This document shows positions 47,007 through 56,061 of a DNA stretch of 64,000 nucleotides, in pieces (the stretch's first letter is position 1; the number at the start of each line of letters is the position of its first letter). The position numbers and the translations under genes are program-made. The notes below the pieces were generated by a model. It worked only from the letters and a program-made list of their open reading frames with translations, was not told the origin of the DNA and searched no databases. Source of the stretch: Lachnospiraceae bacterium (GTDB lineage: Bacteria; Bacillota; Clostridia; Lachnospirales; Lachnospiraceae); assembly GCA_029053015.1 (NCBI GenBank), contig JAIDHX010000034.1, forward strand, positions 124,001 through 188,000. The letters are read 5' to 3'.

Positions 47007-47999
47007 ATGCAGTATACGGATATCGGAATTGATTTGGGAACGGCCAGCATACTGGTTTACATCAGAGGAAAAGGAGTAGTGCTGAAAGAGCCCTCTGTTG
47101 TAGCTTTTGATAGAGACACCAACAAGATAAAGGCAATCGGTGAGGATGCGCGCCTTATGCTGGGAAGGACGCCCGGCAATATTATCGCAGTAAGGCCGCT
47201 GCGTCAGGGTGTTATTTCTGATTACACCGTCACCGAGAAAATGATGAAGTATTTCATCCAGAAGGCGCTGGGAAGAAGAACCTTCCGCAAGCCCCGCATC
47301 GCGGTCTGTGTACCCAGCGGTGTAACTGAGGTGGAGAAGAAAGCGGTAGAGGATGCAACCTATCAGGCCGGCGCAAGAGAGGTATCTATCATAGAAGAGC
47401 CCATTGCGGCTGCTATCGGTGCAGGAATCGATATTTCAAAGCCCTGCGGCAATATGATAGTTGATATTGGCGGCGGTACCTCGGATATCGCGGTGATTTC
47501 GCTTGGCGGCACTGTGGTCAGCGCTTCCATCAAGATTGCGGGAGACGATTTTGACGAAGCAATCGTGCGTTACATGCGTAAAAAACATAATCTGCTGATT
47601 GGTGAAAGAACGGCAGAGGATTTGAAGATAAAGATTGGATCCGCCTTCAAGCGTGCAGAGGTGGACTATATGGATGTCAGAGGGCGTAATCTGGTAACGG
47701 GTCTGCCTAAGACAGTCCGGGTTTCCTCCGAAGAGACAGAGGAAGCGCTTAAGGAGACGACAGCACAGATTGTGGAGACCATTCACAGCGTGCTGGAGAA
47801 AACACCGCCGGAGCTTGCGGCGGATATTGCCGACAGAGGTATCGTACTGACCGGCGGCGGCAGTCTGCTGCGCGGGCTGGAGGATTTGATTTCCGATAAA
47901 ACCGGAATCAATACCATGACGGCTGAGGATCCGATGACGGCAGTGGCTATCGGAACAGGAAAATATGTAGAGTTTTTGGCTGGTTATAAAGAAGACTAG
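47007..47999 (+). CDS. mbl: Rod shape-determining protein, MreB/Mbl family
   Basis: 330 residues from ATG 47007 (GAAAGGGG upstream). Actin-like fold: IGIDLGTASILVYIRGKGVVLKEPSVVA (phosphate 1), VDIGGGTSDIAVISLGG (phosphate 2) and VLTGGGSLLRGLEDL (adenosine). It polymerises under the membrane and guides wall synthesis. It is called Mbl rather than MreB because it is followed by two FlgG-type genes, the mbl-flhO-flhP order of Bacillus, and there are no mreC or mreD neighbours; the distinction rests on context. Confidence 0.9.
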   Translation: MQYTDIGIDLGTASILVYIRGKGVVLKEPSVVAFDRDTNKIKAIGEDARLMLGRTPGNIIAVRPLRQGVISDYTVTEKMMKYFIQKALGRRTFRKPRIAVCVPSGVTEVEKKAVEDATYQAGAREVSIIEEPIAAAIGAGIDISKPCGNMIVDIGGGTSDIAVISLGGTVVSASIKIAGDDFDEAIVRYMRKKHNLLIGERTAEDLKIKIGSAFKRAEVDYMDVRGRNLVTGLPKTVRVSSEETEEALKETTAQIVETIHSVLEKTPPELAADIADRGIVLTGGGSLLRGLEDLISDKTGINTMTAEDPMTAVAIGTGKYVEFLAGYKED

Positions 48000-48033
48000 A
48001 TGGCGCGATTGTGCCGGAGAGGAAACAGAAACT

Positions 48034-48810
48034 ATGGTTAAGGGATTGTACACCGCACATACAGGACTGAGAAATGAGCAGAACCGTATGGACGTCATGA
48101 CAAATAATCTTGCCAATGTGACGACGGTGGGATTTAAGAAGGAAGGCACAACAAGCCAGGCTTTCAGCGCCGTGCTGGCAAAAAAACTGAAGGATGGCTC
48201 GGTAGGCCTCGGAAGAGAGCAGGCGATCGGGTTTAACAGGCCGGGCGTCAAGATTGGCGAGAATTATATCGACTATACACAGGGCTCTTTCAGAATCACG
48301 AACAATACCTTTGATTTGGCACTCTCGGGCGACGGCTTTTTTGCTCTTGAATTTACCAATAAGGCAGGCGAAACCTCTACCAAATATACCAGGGCAGGTA
48401 ATTTTACCCTCACCAACGAAGGGTTTTTGGTAAACAGCGACGGCGATTATGTATTGGATGTCAACAATCGGCGGATTCAGCTTGACCCGCTTGCGGACGC
48501 AGATATCATGCGAGACGGAACCATAAACCAGAATGGTAACCGTGTGGCACAGATACAGGTGGTTGATTTTGAAGATTATGATTATCTGGAGCGTTATGGA
48601 GAGACTTATTTCCGGCCTATAGAGGGAGCGAGGCTGACCAATTCCTCGGCTGAGATGCATTCCGGTATTTTAGAGATGGCAAATGTGCAGATTGTCTCGG
48701 AAATGGTAAATATGATTAGTATCACCAGACAGTATGAAAGCAATCAGAAGATTATACAGACCATTGACAGGACGCTGGATAAGGCGGTCAATGACTTAGG
48801 CAGATTATAG
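48034..48810 (+). CDS. flhO: Flagellar hook-basal body protein FlhO (FlgG/FlgF type)
   Basis: 258 residues. It begins with VKGLYTAHTGLRNEQNRMDVMTNNLANVTTVGFKKE, the conserved N-terminal rod motif of the flg_bbr family, and ends LEMANVQIVSEMVNMISITRQYESNQKIIQTID, the C-terminal coiled-coil partner. These proteins form the distal rod of the flagellum after export through the flagellar type III system; there is no cleaved signal, as expected. The gene lies 34 bases after mbl and ten before flhP. Confidence 0.9.
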   Translation: MVKGLYTAHTGLRNEQNRMDVMTNNLANVTTVGFKKEGTTSQAFSAVLAKKLKDGSVGLGREQAIGFNRPGVKIGENYIDYTQGSFRITNNTFDLALSGDGFFALEFTNKAGETSTKYTRAGNFTLTNEGFLVNSDGDYVLDVNNRRIQLDPLADADIMRDGTINQNGNRVAQIQVVDFEDYDYLERYGETYFRPIEGARLTNSSAEMHSGILEMANVQIVSEMVNMISITRQYESNQKIIQTIDRTLDKAVNDLGRL

Positions 48811-48820
48811 GAGGCGCAGT

Positions 48821-49636
48821 ATGGTACGTAGCTTATGGACAGCGGCAACAGGTATGATAGGACAGCAGACAAATGTAGATACCATTGCCAATAACCTTTC
48901 TAATGTAAACACGACAGGCTATAAGACACAGGTAAATGAATTCAAGTCCCTGCTCTATCAGACTCTGCAGACAAGGACGACTTCCGCCAATGGGGAGAGA
49001 AAGCCATCCAGTGCACAGGTAGGTCTCGGTGTCAGAAATGCAGCAATCACCCCTATATTTACCAATGGTCCCATGCTTTCAAACGACAGAAATACGGCAT
49101 TTGCCATCAGCGGAAAAGGCTTCTTTGCAGTTCGCGGCGACGACGGCGATACCTACTACACCCGCAACGGTAATTTCCAGTGGACGATTGCAACCAATGG
49201 CACGATGTTGTCGGACAGCGAGGGTAATCCGGTACTCGACACCCAGAACAGACCCATTATACTCAGCAATCAGTATGATCCGACGCAGGTATCCGTTACG
49301 GCGGACGGTACGGTCTGCTATCCCGATGAGCAGAACAATCCGCAATCTTTAGGTATCACGATTGGTCTTTTTCAGTTTACCAATCCTGCCGGTTTGGAGA
49401 GAAAGGACAGCAGCCTGTATCAGCAGTCCGCGGCGAGCGGCGGTCCGATTAATGAGGCGACCAGCACGACTGTGGAAAAGAGCACTGTGCATCAGAATTT
49501 CCTCGAAGGATCTAATGTGCAGATTGTAGATGAAATGGTAAATATGATTGTGGCGCAGAGAGCCTATGAAATCAATTCCAAGGCGATTATTGCTTCGGAC
49601 GAAATGCTGCAGCAGGCAAATAATCTGCGCGGTTAA
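48821..49636 (+). CDS. flhP: Flagellar hook-basal body protein FlhP (FlgG type)
   Basis: 271 residues. The N-terminus VRSLWTAATGMIGQQTNVDTIANNLSNVNTTGYK is closest to FlgG; the middle carries FAISGKGFFAVRGDDGDTYYTRNGNF, and the end NVQIVDEMVNMIVAQRAYEINSKAI is the family's C-terminal helix. It is a paralogue of the preceding gene and probably the distal-rod partner. The main flagellar operon is not in this window, so the pair is separate from it, as in Bacillus. Confidence 0.92.
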   Translation: MVRSLWTAATGMIGQQTNVDTIANNLSNVNTTGYKTQVNEFKSLLYQTLQTRTTSANGERKPSSAQVGLGVRNAAITPIFTNGPMLSNDRNTAFAISGKGFFAVRGDDGDTYYTRNGNFQWTIATNGTMLSDSEGNPVLDTQNRPIILSNQYDPTQVSVTADGTVCYPDEQNNPQSLGITIGLFQFTNPAGLERKDSSLYQQSAASGGPINEATSTTVEKSTVHQNFLEGSNVQIVDEMVNMIVAQRAYEINSKAIIASDEMLQQANNLRG

Positions 49637-49684
49637 TGATAAAACTTGCCGTTATAAATAGAGAGCGGCGGACAGGAGGCAGGT

Positions 49685-50029
49685 ATGGATATCGGTAATC
49701 TTTCAAGTGCATATGCTGATTATGCGGCGAAGGCTGCACAGTCAACTTCCAAAATAGAAGGACAGCTTAAAACAGACTACGCCAAGGCAACGGACGAGGA
49801 GTTAATGGACGCCTGTAAGCAGTTTGAGGCATATTTTTTGGAGCAGATGTTTAAGGAAATGATGAAGACCATTCCGGAATCGGATACGACTTCCAGCTAT
49901 ACAAGCAATCTGATGGACTACTATAAAGACAATATGATACAGGAAATTGCCAGTACATCTACAGAGCAGAGCAGTTTGGGACTTGCGCAGATGCTGTTCG
50001 AGCAGATGAAGCGAAATTATGATTTATAA
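49685..50029 (+). CDS. Rod-binding protein (FlgJ N-terminal domain type)
   Basis: 114 residues containing ATDEELMDACKQFEAYFLEQMFKEMMKT, the rod-binding domain signature of FlgJ, and a closing helix with LGLAQMLFEQMKRNY. The muramidase domain of enterobacterial FlgJ is absent; in Firmicutes the rod-binding part often stands alone. It is thought to cap or scaffold rod assembly. It follows flhP and is closed by a terminator, so mbl-flhO-flhP and this gene form one unit. Confidence 0.87.
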   Translation: MDIGNLSSAYADYAAKAAQSTSKIEGQLKTDYAKATDEELMDACKQFEAYFLEQMFKEMMKTIPESDTTSSYTSNLMDYYKDNMIQEIASTSTEQSSLGLAQMLFEQMKRNYDL

Positions 50030-50058
50030 GGCAATTATTCAAATGATGGAATCGAAGT

Positions 50059-50087
50059 AAAAGACTGCTTGTGAGGCAGTCTTTTTT
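50059..50087 (+). terminator. Terminator of the mbl-flagellar rod unit
   Basis: AAGACTGC (50061-50068) with GCAGTCTT (50076-50083), a seven-base loop, then a T tract. Confidence 0.85.
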
Positions 50088-50114
50088 CGCTTGTATACAT
50101 TGGAGAGGGTATAT

Positions 50115-52370
50115 ATGGAGACAATTGAAGGGTTTGTAGACCATATCATATTTCAAAATCCGGACAACGGCTATACGGTTTTAGAACTTACGGTGGACAG
50201 TGGAGACTGTGTTCTGGTAGGCATGCTCAAGGGCGTCAGTCAGGGAGACACCATTCAGGCCGAGGGGGAATACACGGAACACCCGGTTTACGGAACGCAG
50301 TTTAAGGCGTCGGTATACAGGACGGTTCTGCCAAAGGATGCGGCGGGCATGGAGCGTTATCTGGCCTCAGGCGCAATCAAAGGCGTCGGTATGGCCCTGG
50401 CAAAGAGGATTGTGCGTCAGTTTGGTGCGGATACCTTTCGGGTCATAGAAGAGGAGCCTGAGCGTCTGGTGGAAGTAAGGGGAATCAGCGAACGCATTGC
50501 ACAGGAAATTTCCGCGCAGATGGAAGAAAAGCGTGAAATGCGGGAAGCTTTCATCTATTTACAGCAATTCGGTATATCCAATGCGCTTGCGGTGAAAATA
50601 TATAATACGTATGAGAATGCACTTTATGGCGTGCTTCGGGAAAATCCCTACAGGCTGGCAGAGGATATAGAAGGAGTCGGCTTTAAAATTGCAGATGAAA
50701 TTGCGGCAAAAATAGGAATTCATACAGATTCCGACTATCGTATCCGCAGCGGCATTTTTTATGTTTTGCTGCAGGCTGTGCAGGAGGGACATTTATTTCT
50801 GCCGTCCGACATACTGCTTGACAGAGCGGAAGAACTGCTTTCCGTAGAGCGAAAGTATATGGAACCGCAGCTTGGCAATATGGCGATGGATAAAAAGATT
50901 GTGTTGAAAAAATCCGAGGACAGCGGTGAAATCAGGGTATTTGCCTCATCTTATTACTATGCCGAGATGAATTGCGCCCGCATGCTGACGCAGCTTAATC
51001 TTCCCGTGGAAGACGAGAGCGGGCTTTTGCCCGCGCAGGAGGCGCAGATAAAAAAACGGATTGGGGAGATTACGGCAGCGGAAGGACTGGAACTGGAAGA
51101 ACTGCAGGAAAAAGCGGTGATGGAATGTGTCAAAAACGGGCTTTTCATTTTGTCGGGCGGACCGGGAACGGGAAAAACCACGACAATCAACACCATAATC
51201 CGCTACTTTGAGGCGGAGCGGCTGGATATTTTTCTTGCTGCGCCCACGGGACGTGCCGCAAAACGGATGACGGAGGCGACGGGCTATGAAGCCAGAACGA
51301 TACATCGGATGCTTGAACTGAATGGCGCGCTTGCGGAGGCGGGGGGACGGAGGGTTCGCTTTGAACGCAATGAATCCAATCCGCTGGAAGCAGACGTTAT
51401 CATTATAGATGAAATGTCCATGGTAGATATCACCTTGCTGCAGGCGCTTTTGAAGGCTGTTATGCCCGGCACGAGGCTGATACTTGTGGGGGATGTGGAT
51501 CAGCTCCCTTCTGTGGGACCGGGACAGGTTCTTCGGGATATTATGTCGGCAAATGCATTTCCCACTGTAGTGCTGAAGAAAATATTCCGTCAGGCGCAGG
51601 AGAGCGATATTATTACGAACGCACACAGGATAAACAGTGGTGAGCCGATAAAGCTGGACAACAAGAGCCGGGATTTTTTCTTTTTGGAAAGAAACAATGT
51701 AAACGTGATATACAAGCATATGGTACAGCTCATCACGGAGAAGCTTCCCAAATATGTGGGGACGGATGCTTTTGAGATACAGGTGCTGACGCCCATGCGC
51801 AAGGGCAGTCTGGGGGTGGAAACGCTGAACCAGATTTTACAGAGGTATATCAATCCGCCAGCGCCGGAAAAGAAAGAGCATATTTTCGGCAGCATCGTCT
51901 TTCGGGAAGGCGACAAGGTGATGCAGATAAAGAATAACTATGAATTGGAGTGGGAGATTGTCAGCAAATACGGGATTGCCATAGACAAGGGACTTGGTAT
52001 TTTTAACGGAGATATGGGCAGAATTTTAACAATCAATGAATATGCAGGCAATATGGTGGTGGAATATGACGAGCACAGAAAGGTGATTTATCCTTTTGCC
52101 CAGATTGAGGAGCTGGAACTGGCGTATGCCATCACAATACACAAGGCGCAGGGAAGCGAATATGCGGCAGTGATTATGCCGCTCCTTGGCGGACCGCGCA
52201 TGTTGTTTAACCGTAACCTGCTTTACACCGGTGTAACCCGTGCCAAATCCTGCGTGACGATTTTGGGAAGCAGCGAGACGGTGGGCGCGATGATACGCAA
52301 TGCCGAAGTAAACCGGCGTTATACGGCGCTTGCGGAACGGATAAGGGAGTTTGCGGCAGAAACGCCGTAA
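50115..52370 (+). CDS. recD2: SF1B ATP-dependent DNA helicase RecD2
   Basis: 751 residues from ATG 50115 (GAGAGGG upstream), typical of RecD2 and longer than E. coli RecD. An N-terminal OB-like domain and helix-hairpin-helix region (about 1-200; GAIKGVGMALAKRIV) precede the helicase core with Walker A GGPGTGKT at 348-355, IIDEMSMVD, LVGDVDQLPSVGPG and AITIHKAQGSEY. RecD2 is a 5'-3' helicase acting without RecBC in repair and replication fork maintenance. It is followed by comFC, as in many Clostridia. Confidence 0.94.
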   Translation: METIEGFVDHIIFQNPDNGYTVLELTVDSGDCVLVGMLKGVSQGDTIQAEGEYTEHPVYGTQFKASVYRTVLPKDAAGMERYLASGAIKGVGMALAKRIVRQFGADTFRVIEEEPERLVEVRGISERIAQEISAQMEEKREMREAFIYLQQFGISNALAVKIYNTYENALYGVLRENPYRLAEDIEGVGFKIADEIAAKIGIHTDSDYRIRSGIFYVLLQAVQEGHLFLPSDILLDRAEELLSVERKYMEPQLGNMAMDKKIVLKKSEDSGEIRVFASSYYYAEMNCARMLTQLNLPVEDESGLLPAQEAQIKKRIGEITAAEGLELEELQEKAVMECVKNGLFILSGGPGTGKTTTINTIIRYFEAERLDIFLAAPTGRAAKRMTEATGYEARTIHRMLELNGALAEAGGRRVRFERNESNPLEADVIIIDEMSMVDITLLQALLKAVMPGTRLILVGDVDQLPSVGPGQVLRDIMSANAFPTVVLKKIFRQAQESDIITNAHRINSGEPIKLDNKSRDFFFLERNNVNVIYKHMVQLITEKLPKYVGTDAFEIQVLTPMRKGSLGVETLNQILQRYINPPAPEKKEHIFGSIVFREGDKVMQIKNNYELEWEIVSKYGIAIDKGLGIFNGDMGRILTINEYAGNMVVEYDEHRKVIYPFAQIEELELAYAITIHKAQGSEYAAVIMPLLGGPRMLFNRNLLYTGVTRAKSCVTILGSSETVGAMIRNAEVNRRYTALAERIREFAAETP

Positions 52371-52411
52371 AATAGGATAAAAGAAGGCTGTACGTGCGGA
52401 AAGCGTGTACA

Positions 52412-53143
52412 ATGAAAAAGAAAGATATTATAATGAAAATGGCAAAAGAGGCAGTTTCCCTTTTGTTCCCCCCAAGATGTCCGGTCTGCGATGAAGCAGT
52501 ACGGCGGAGGGATGGGCAGATCTGCCGGGACTGCAGGAGCAGACTTAAGATGGTTGAGGAGCCGTTCTGCCTTTCCTGCGGCAGACCGCTGCCTGAAGAG
52601 AAGGAACAGTACTGTGCGGACTGTGCCTCAAAAAAGCACAAATATATCCGGGGAAGAGCGCTGTATGAGTATGAGAGCGCAGCGGAGTCCATCTACCGTT
52701 TTAAATACGGAGGGCGGCGTGAATACGCTGAATTCTTCGGGAGGGAAATGGCAGAAAAGCTTGAAGGCTATATCAGGAAGGCATCACCGGATGCATTGGT
52801 GCCGGTGCCCTTGAGCAGAAAGCGGTTTGGCAGGCGGGGATACAATCAGGCGCAGCTTCTTGCCGAGGTCATGGGAGAAGAACTGGGGATACCCGTATAC
52901 ACGCATTTGGCTGCAAGAGTCAGGGATACGCTTCCCCAAAAAGAATTAAATGCGCAGGAAAGACAAAATAATTTGAAAAGGGCTTTCAAAATAATTGAAA
53001 ATGATGTAAAATTAAATACGATTATAATTATTGACGACATCTATACGACTGGCAGCACGATTGATGCACTTGCAGAAGTTTTTCAACAGTCGGGTGTGGA
53101 GAAGGTTTATTTTGTCACTCTTTCTGTGGGAAGCAGAGGATAG
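52412..53143 (+). CDS. comFC: ComF family protein (phosphoribosyltransferase-like)
   Basis: 243 residues from ATG 52412 (GGAAAG upstream; GTG 52394 is a possible earlier start). An N-terminal zinc ribbon (CPVCDEAV, CRDC, CLSCGRPL, CADC, about residues 18-72) leads to a phosphoribosyltransferase domain with YNQAQLLAEVM and the PRPP loop IIIIDDIYTTGSTIDAL. ComFC/GntX proteins take part in DNA uptake in competent species; the exact reaction is unknown. The next gene, yvyF, follows the comFC of Bacillus in the same way. Confidence 0.9.
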   Translation: MKKKDIIMKMAKEAVSLLFPPRCPVCDEAVRRRDGQICRDCRSRLKMVEEPFCLSCGRPLPEEKEQYCADCASKKHKYIRGRALYEYESAAESIYRFKYGGRREYAEFFGREMAEKLEGYIRKASPDALVPVPLSRKRFGRRGYNQAQLLAEVMGEELGIPVYTHLAARVRDTLPQKELNAQERQNNLKRAFKIIENDVKLNTIIIIDDIYTTGSTIDALAEVFQQSGVEKVYFVTLSVGSRG

Positions 53144-53171
53144 TGAGAAAAGAACAGATAGGGAGGTTATG

Positions 53172-53582
53172 ATGAACGTTCGAAATTGCAGAAAATGTGG
53201 AAGGCTATATAACTATGTATCCGGACAGCGGATTTGCCCGGTATGCCGTGACCGTGAGGAAGAAGATTTCCAGAAGGTAAAGGAATATGTCAGGAAGAAT
53301 CCCGGCGTGACGGTAAACAGGGTTGCGGAGGAATGCGAAGTTGATATCAGTCAGATTCGCCAGTGGCTTAGGGAAGAGCGTCTGGAGCTGACTTCAGAGT
53401 CAGGCATGATTCTGTCATGTGAGACTTGCGGGACTCCCATAGCCAGCGGCCGTTTTTGCGATAAATGCCGCAGAGACCTGACAAAGGGATTAAATGAGGC
53501 AATTCATGTCGCGAAGCCGGAACCGGTGGAGGAGCCGAAGAAAGAAAAGGACGGCAATAAGATGCGGTTCTTAAATCAATAA
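53172..53582 (+). CDS. yvyF: YvyF-like flagellar operon protein (TIGR03826 type)
   Basis: 136 residues from ATG 53172 (GGGAGG five bases upstream). An N-terminal zinc ribbon CRKCGRLYNYVSGQRICPVC, a helix-turn-helix-like middle (VTVNRVAEECEVDISQIRQWL) and a second zinc ribbon CETCG...CDKC. This layout is that of YvyF/TIGR03826, a protein of flagellar operons of unknown action, coded between comF and flgM in Bacillus. Here flgM does not follow; instead come two membrane proteins of unknown function. Confidence 0.85.
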   Translation: MNVRNCRKCGRLYNYVSGQRICPVCRDREEEDFQKVKEYVRKNPGVTVNRVAEECEVDISQIRQWLREERLELTSESGMILSCETCGTPIASGRFCDKCRRDLTKGLNEAIHVAKPEPVEEPKKEKDGNKMRFLNQ

Positions 53583-53601
53583 AGGACGAAAGGCATAAGG
53601 C

Positions 53602-53997
53602 ATGTTAAATGAAGAAAGAATCATATTGATGACGAAGCTCGCGTCATATGAGTCCGGTGAGGGAAAGAAAAATGCCGCTATCGGGAGTTATTTCCGCAGC
53701 GATTATATTGGCATGCAGGTTGTGAAATCTGTTATCTATGCAACGATTGCATTTTTTATCATGTTCGGACTGTACATTCTATATGATTTTGAAGTTTTTA
53801 TGGCAGAGATTTATAAGATGGATTTATTTGAGTTCGCAAAGAGTGTGCTGAAGTTTTACGGCGTGACTGTGGCAGGCTTTGCGGTCGTGACTTATATTGT
53901 CTATGCCTATCGGTACAGCAAAGCCAAAAAAAGCTTGAAGAACTATTATAACAATCTGAAAAAGCTGGCTTCCCTGTACGATAAAAACAAAAAATAG
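53602..53997 (+). CDS. Membrane protein of unknown function (two helices)
   Basis: 131 residues with two membrane helices (about 47-68 and 90-110) separated by an acidic loop FEVFMAEIYKMDLFEF, and a Lys-rich cytoplasmic tail (KAKKSLKNYYNNLKKLASLYDKNKK). I do not recognise a named family. It lies 19 bases after yvyF and 14 bases before another unknown membrane protein, and the run continues into cdaA, so a role linked to envelope or c-di-AMP homeostasis is possible but not shown. Confidence 0.75.
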   Translation: MLNEERIILMTKLASYESGEGKKNAAIGSYFRSDYIGMQVVKSVIYATIAFFIMFGLYILYDFEVFMAEIYKMDLFEFAKSVLKFYGVTVAGFAVVTYIVYAYRYSKAKKSLKNYYNNLKKLASLYDKNKK

Positions 53998-54011
53998 TTG
54001 AAAGGCCTATT

Positions 54012-55148
54012 ATGAGAAACTTACTGGAAATAAAAGAACTGATAAAAAGATTTTACAGTAAAAATGAAGTGTTTATTGTGCCGGTGCTCAAATTTCTGCT
54101 GGCCCTGATAGCGCTTTTAAACATCAACAAGCAGCTCGGTTACATGACCCGTATCAACAATATCGCGATTGTGCTGATAGTAGCGCTGATGTGTTCTTTT
54201 CTGCCGACAGGCTGTATTATCCTGTTTTCGGCATTGTTTGTACTACTGCATCTGTACACCCTCGCCATAGAAGCGGCGGTGGTCGGATTTGCCATGTTTT
54301 TGGTTATGTTTTTACTGTTTTTCCGCTTTTCACCGAAGGATTCGCTGGTGGTACTGATAACGCCGCTGCTGCTTGGATTGCGGATTCCCTATGTTGTGCC
54401 GGTTGCCATGGGGCTGCTGGGAACGCCTGCTTCTGCCGTTTCAATTGGATGCGGTGTGGTAGTATACCATCTGGTGCATTTTGTATCGCTTAGTGCGCCG
54501 TCCATCAAGGCGTTGGATGCGAACGAGGCGACTGCCAGATTGAGAATGGTAATAGACGGCATTATTAACAATAAAGAAATGATGGTTATGGTGGCGGCTT
54601 TTGCTTTCACTGTGATTCTGGTATACATTATACGAAGACTGTCTGTTGACCACTCTTGGACGATTGCCATGATAGCAGGAACTATTATGAATATTGTGAT
54701 TCTGCTGATAGGTGATTTAATGTATGATACGAATGTATCGGTAATTGGTGTGATTTTTGGTTCGCTGGTTTCTCTCGGTCTGTGTGTGGTACTGCAGTTC
54801 TTTGTGTTTAATGTGGACTATACCCGAACTGAGAAAGTACAGTTTGAAGACGATGAATACTATTACTATGTAAAAGCGGTTCCCAAGATGACCGTAGCGG
54901 CGCCGGAAAAAACGGTAAAGCGGATTAATACACAGATTGGACGTTCACCGCAGCAGGAACGCTCTGCACAAAGCGGGCGCTCTTCCCGCTCCGGAAGTGT
55001 GGCACATCAGCCTTCCAGAAGCGGCAGCGGAAAAAAACCTCAAAGGGCAGCGGGCAGACAGGCGTCATCAAGAACGGTATCGGCTTCTCGTTCCGGTTCA
55101 GGAAGAGTGAACAGAGATTCTGCAGCAGACGAATTTGAAGAGACATAA
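54012..55148 (+). CDS. Polytopic membrane protein with Ser/Arg-rich tail, unknown function
   Basis: 378 residues. Residues about 20-270 form eight or nine membrane helices, with SLSAPSIKALDANEATARLRMVIDGI as the longest loop. Residues about 300-375 are a low-complexity, strongly basic tail of Ser, Arg, Gly, Gln (RSGRSSRSGSV, SRTVSASRSGSGRV), probably cytoplasmic and disordered, perhaps a phosphorylation or membrane/nucleic acid contact region. I do not recognise the family. It sits 16 bases upstream of cdaA in the same apparent transcript. Confidence 0.8.
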   Translation: MRNLLEIKELIKRFYSKNEVFIVPVLKFLLALIALLNINKQLGYMTRINNIAIVLIVALMCSFLPTGCIILFSALFVLLHLYTLAIEAAVVGFAMFLVMFLLFFRFSPKDSLVVLITPLLLGLRIPYVVPVAMGLLGTPASAVSIGCGVVVYHLVHFVSLSAPSIKALDANEATARLRMVIDGIINNKEMMVMVAAFAFTVILVYIIRRLSVDHSWTIAMIAGTIMNIVILLIGDLMYDTNVSVIGVIFGSLVSLGLCVVLQFFVFNVDYTRTEKVQFEDDEYYYYVKAVPKMTVAAPEKTVKRINTQIGRSPQQERSAQSGRSSRSGSVAHQPSRSGSGKKPQRAAGRQASSRTVSASRSGSGRVNRDSAADEFEET

Positions 55149-55164
55149 GGTTAGGTAATTCCAT

Positions 55165-56061
55165 ATGCGATTTCAGCTTCAAAATTTAACGGACAACATG
55201 ATAAGACGTATACCGGATATGGATCTTGCGAGTATGATTGAGATTTTGATCATTTCATTTCTCATCTACCACATCCTAATCTGGATTAAGAATACCAGAG
55301 CCTGGGCATTGCTTAAGGGTCTGGCATTCATTTTGGTTTTTTGGCTGGTCGCGGCATATTTCCACATGAACACGATACTTTGGCTGGGCAGCAACATACT
55401 GGGCTATGTGGTGACGGCGCTTATTATTGTTATGCAGCCGGAGCTCAGAAAGGCGTTGGAGGAGTTGGGAAACAAGGAGATTATTTCCAATGTACTTCCG
55501 TTTGCGGGGACGAAGCGGGCAGAAGGCGCTTTCTCAGACAGAACCATCAATGAGATAGCCAAGGCGTGCGTGGAAATGGGTAAGGTGAAAACAGGCGCTT
55601 TGATTGTAATTGAATGTAAGTCTCCTCTGGGAGATTTTGAGCGCACCGGCATCGACGTGGACGGTCTGGTAACCAGCCAGTTATTAATCAATATATTTGA
55701 GCACAATACACCGTTACATGACGGTGCTGTTATTGTGCGCGGAAACAGGGTGGCATCGGCGACCTGTTATCTGCCCCTGTCGGATAATCTGAATCTGGAT
55801 AAGAATCTGGGAACCCGTCACAGGGCGGGACTGGGTATTTCGGAGGTGACAGATGCCGTCACGGTTATTGTGTCGGAGGAAACAGGGAAAATCAGTGTGG
55901 CTTACAAGGGTGGGCTGACGCGCAACCTTGACAGCGAGGGTCTGAAAGAAATGCTGAGAATTGCACAGCCTGGCGGCAGTGAAGAGACAAAGAAGGGTTA
56001 TAAGATCTTTAAGGGAAGGAGCCGGACGGACAAAGTTGAAAACAGGAAAAAAAATAATTAG
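55165..56061 (+). CDS. cdaA: Diadenylate cyclase CdaA
   Basis: 298 residues: three N-terminal membrane helices (about 22-110) and a DAC domain with HDGA (Asp186-Gly-Ala188) and GTRHRAGLG (Arg218-His-Arg220), the two catalytic motifs that make c-di-AMP from two ATP. CdaA is the housekeeping cyclase of Firmicutes, controlling potassium and osmolyte uptake. It is followed by its regulator cdaR (26-base overlap) and glmM, the conserved three-gene order. Confidence 0.97.
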   Translation: MRFQLQNLTDNMIRRIPDMDLASMIEILIISFLIYHILIWIKNTRAWALLKGLAFILVFWLVAAYFHMNTILWLGSNILGYVVTALIIVMQPELRKALEELGNKEIISNVLPFAGTKRAEGAFSDRTINEIAKACVEMGKVKTGALIVIECKSPLGDFERTGIDVDGLVTSQLLINIFEHNTPLHDGAVIVRGNRVASATCYLPLSDNLNLDKNLGTRHRAGLGISEVTDAVTVIVSEETGKISVAYKGGLTRNLDSEGLKEMLRIAQPGGSEETKKGYKIFKGRSRTDKVENRKKNN

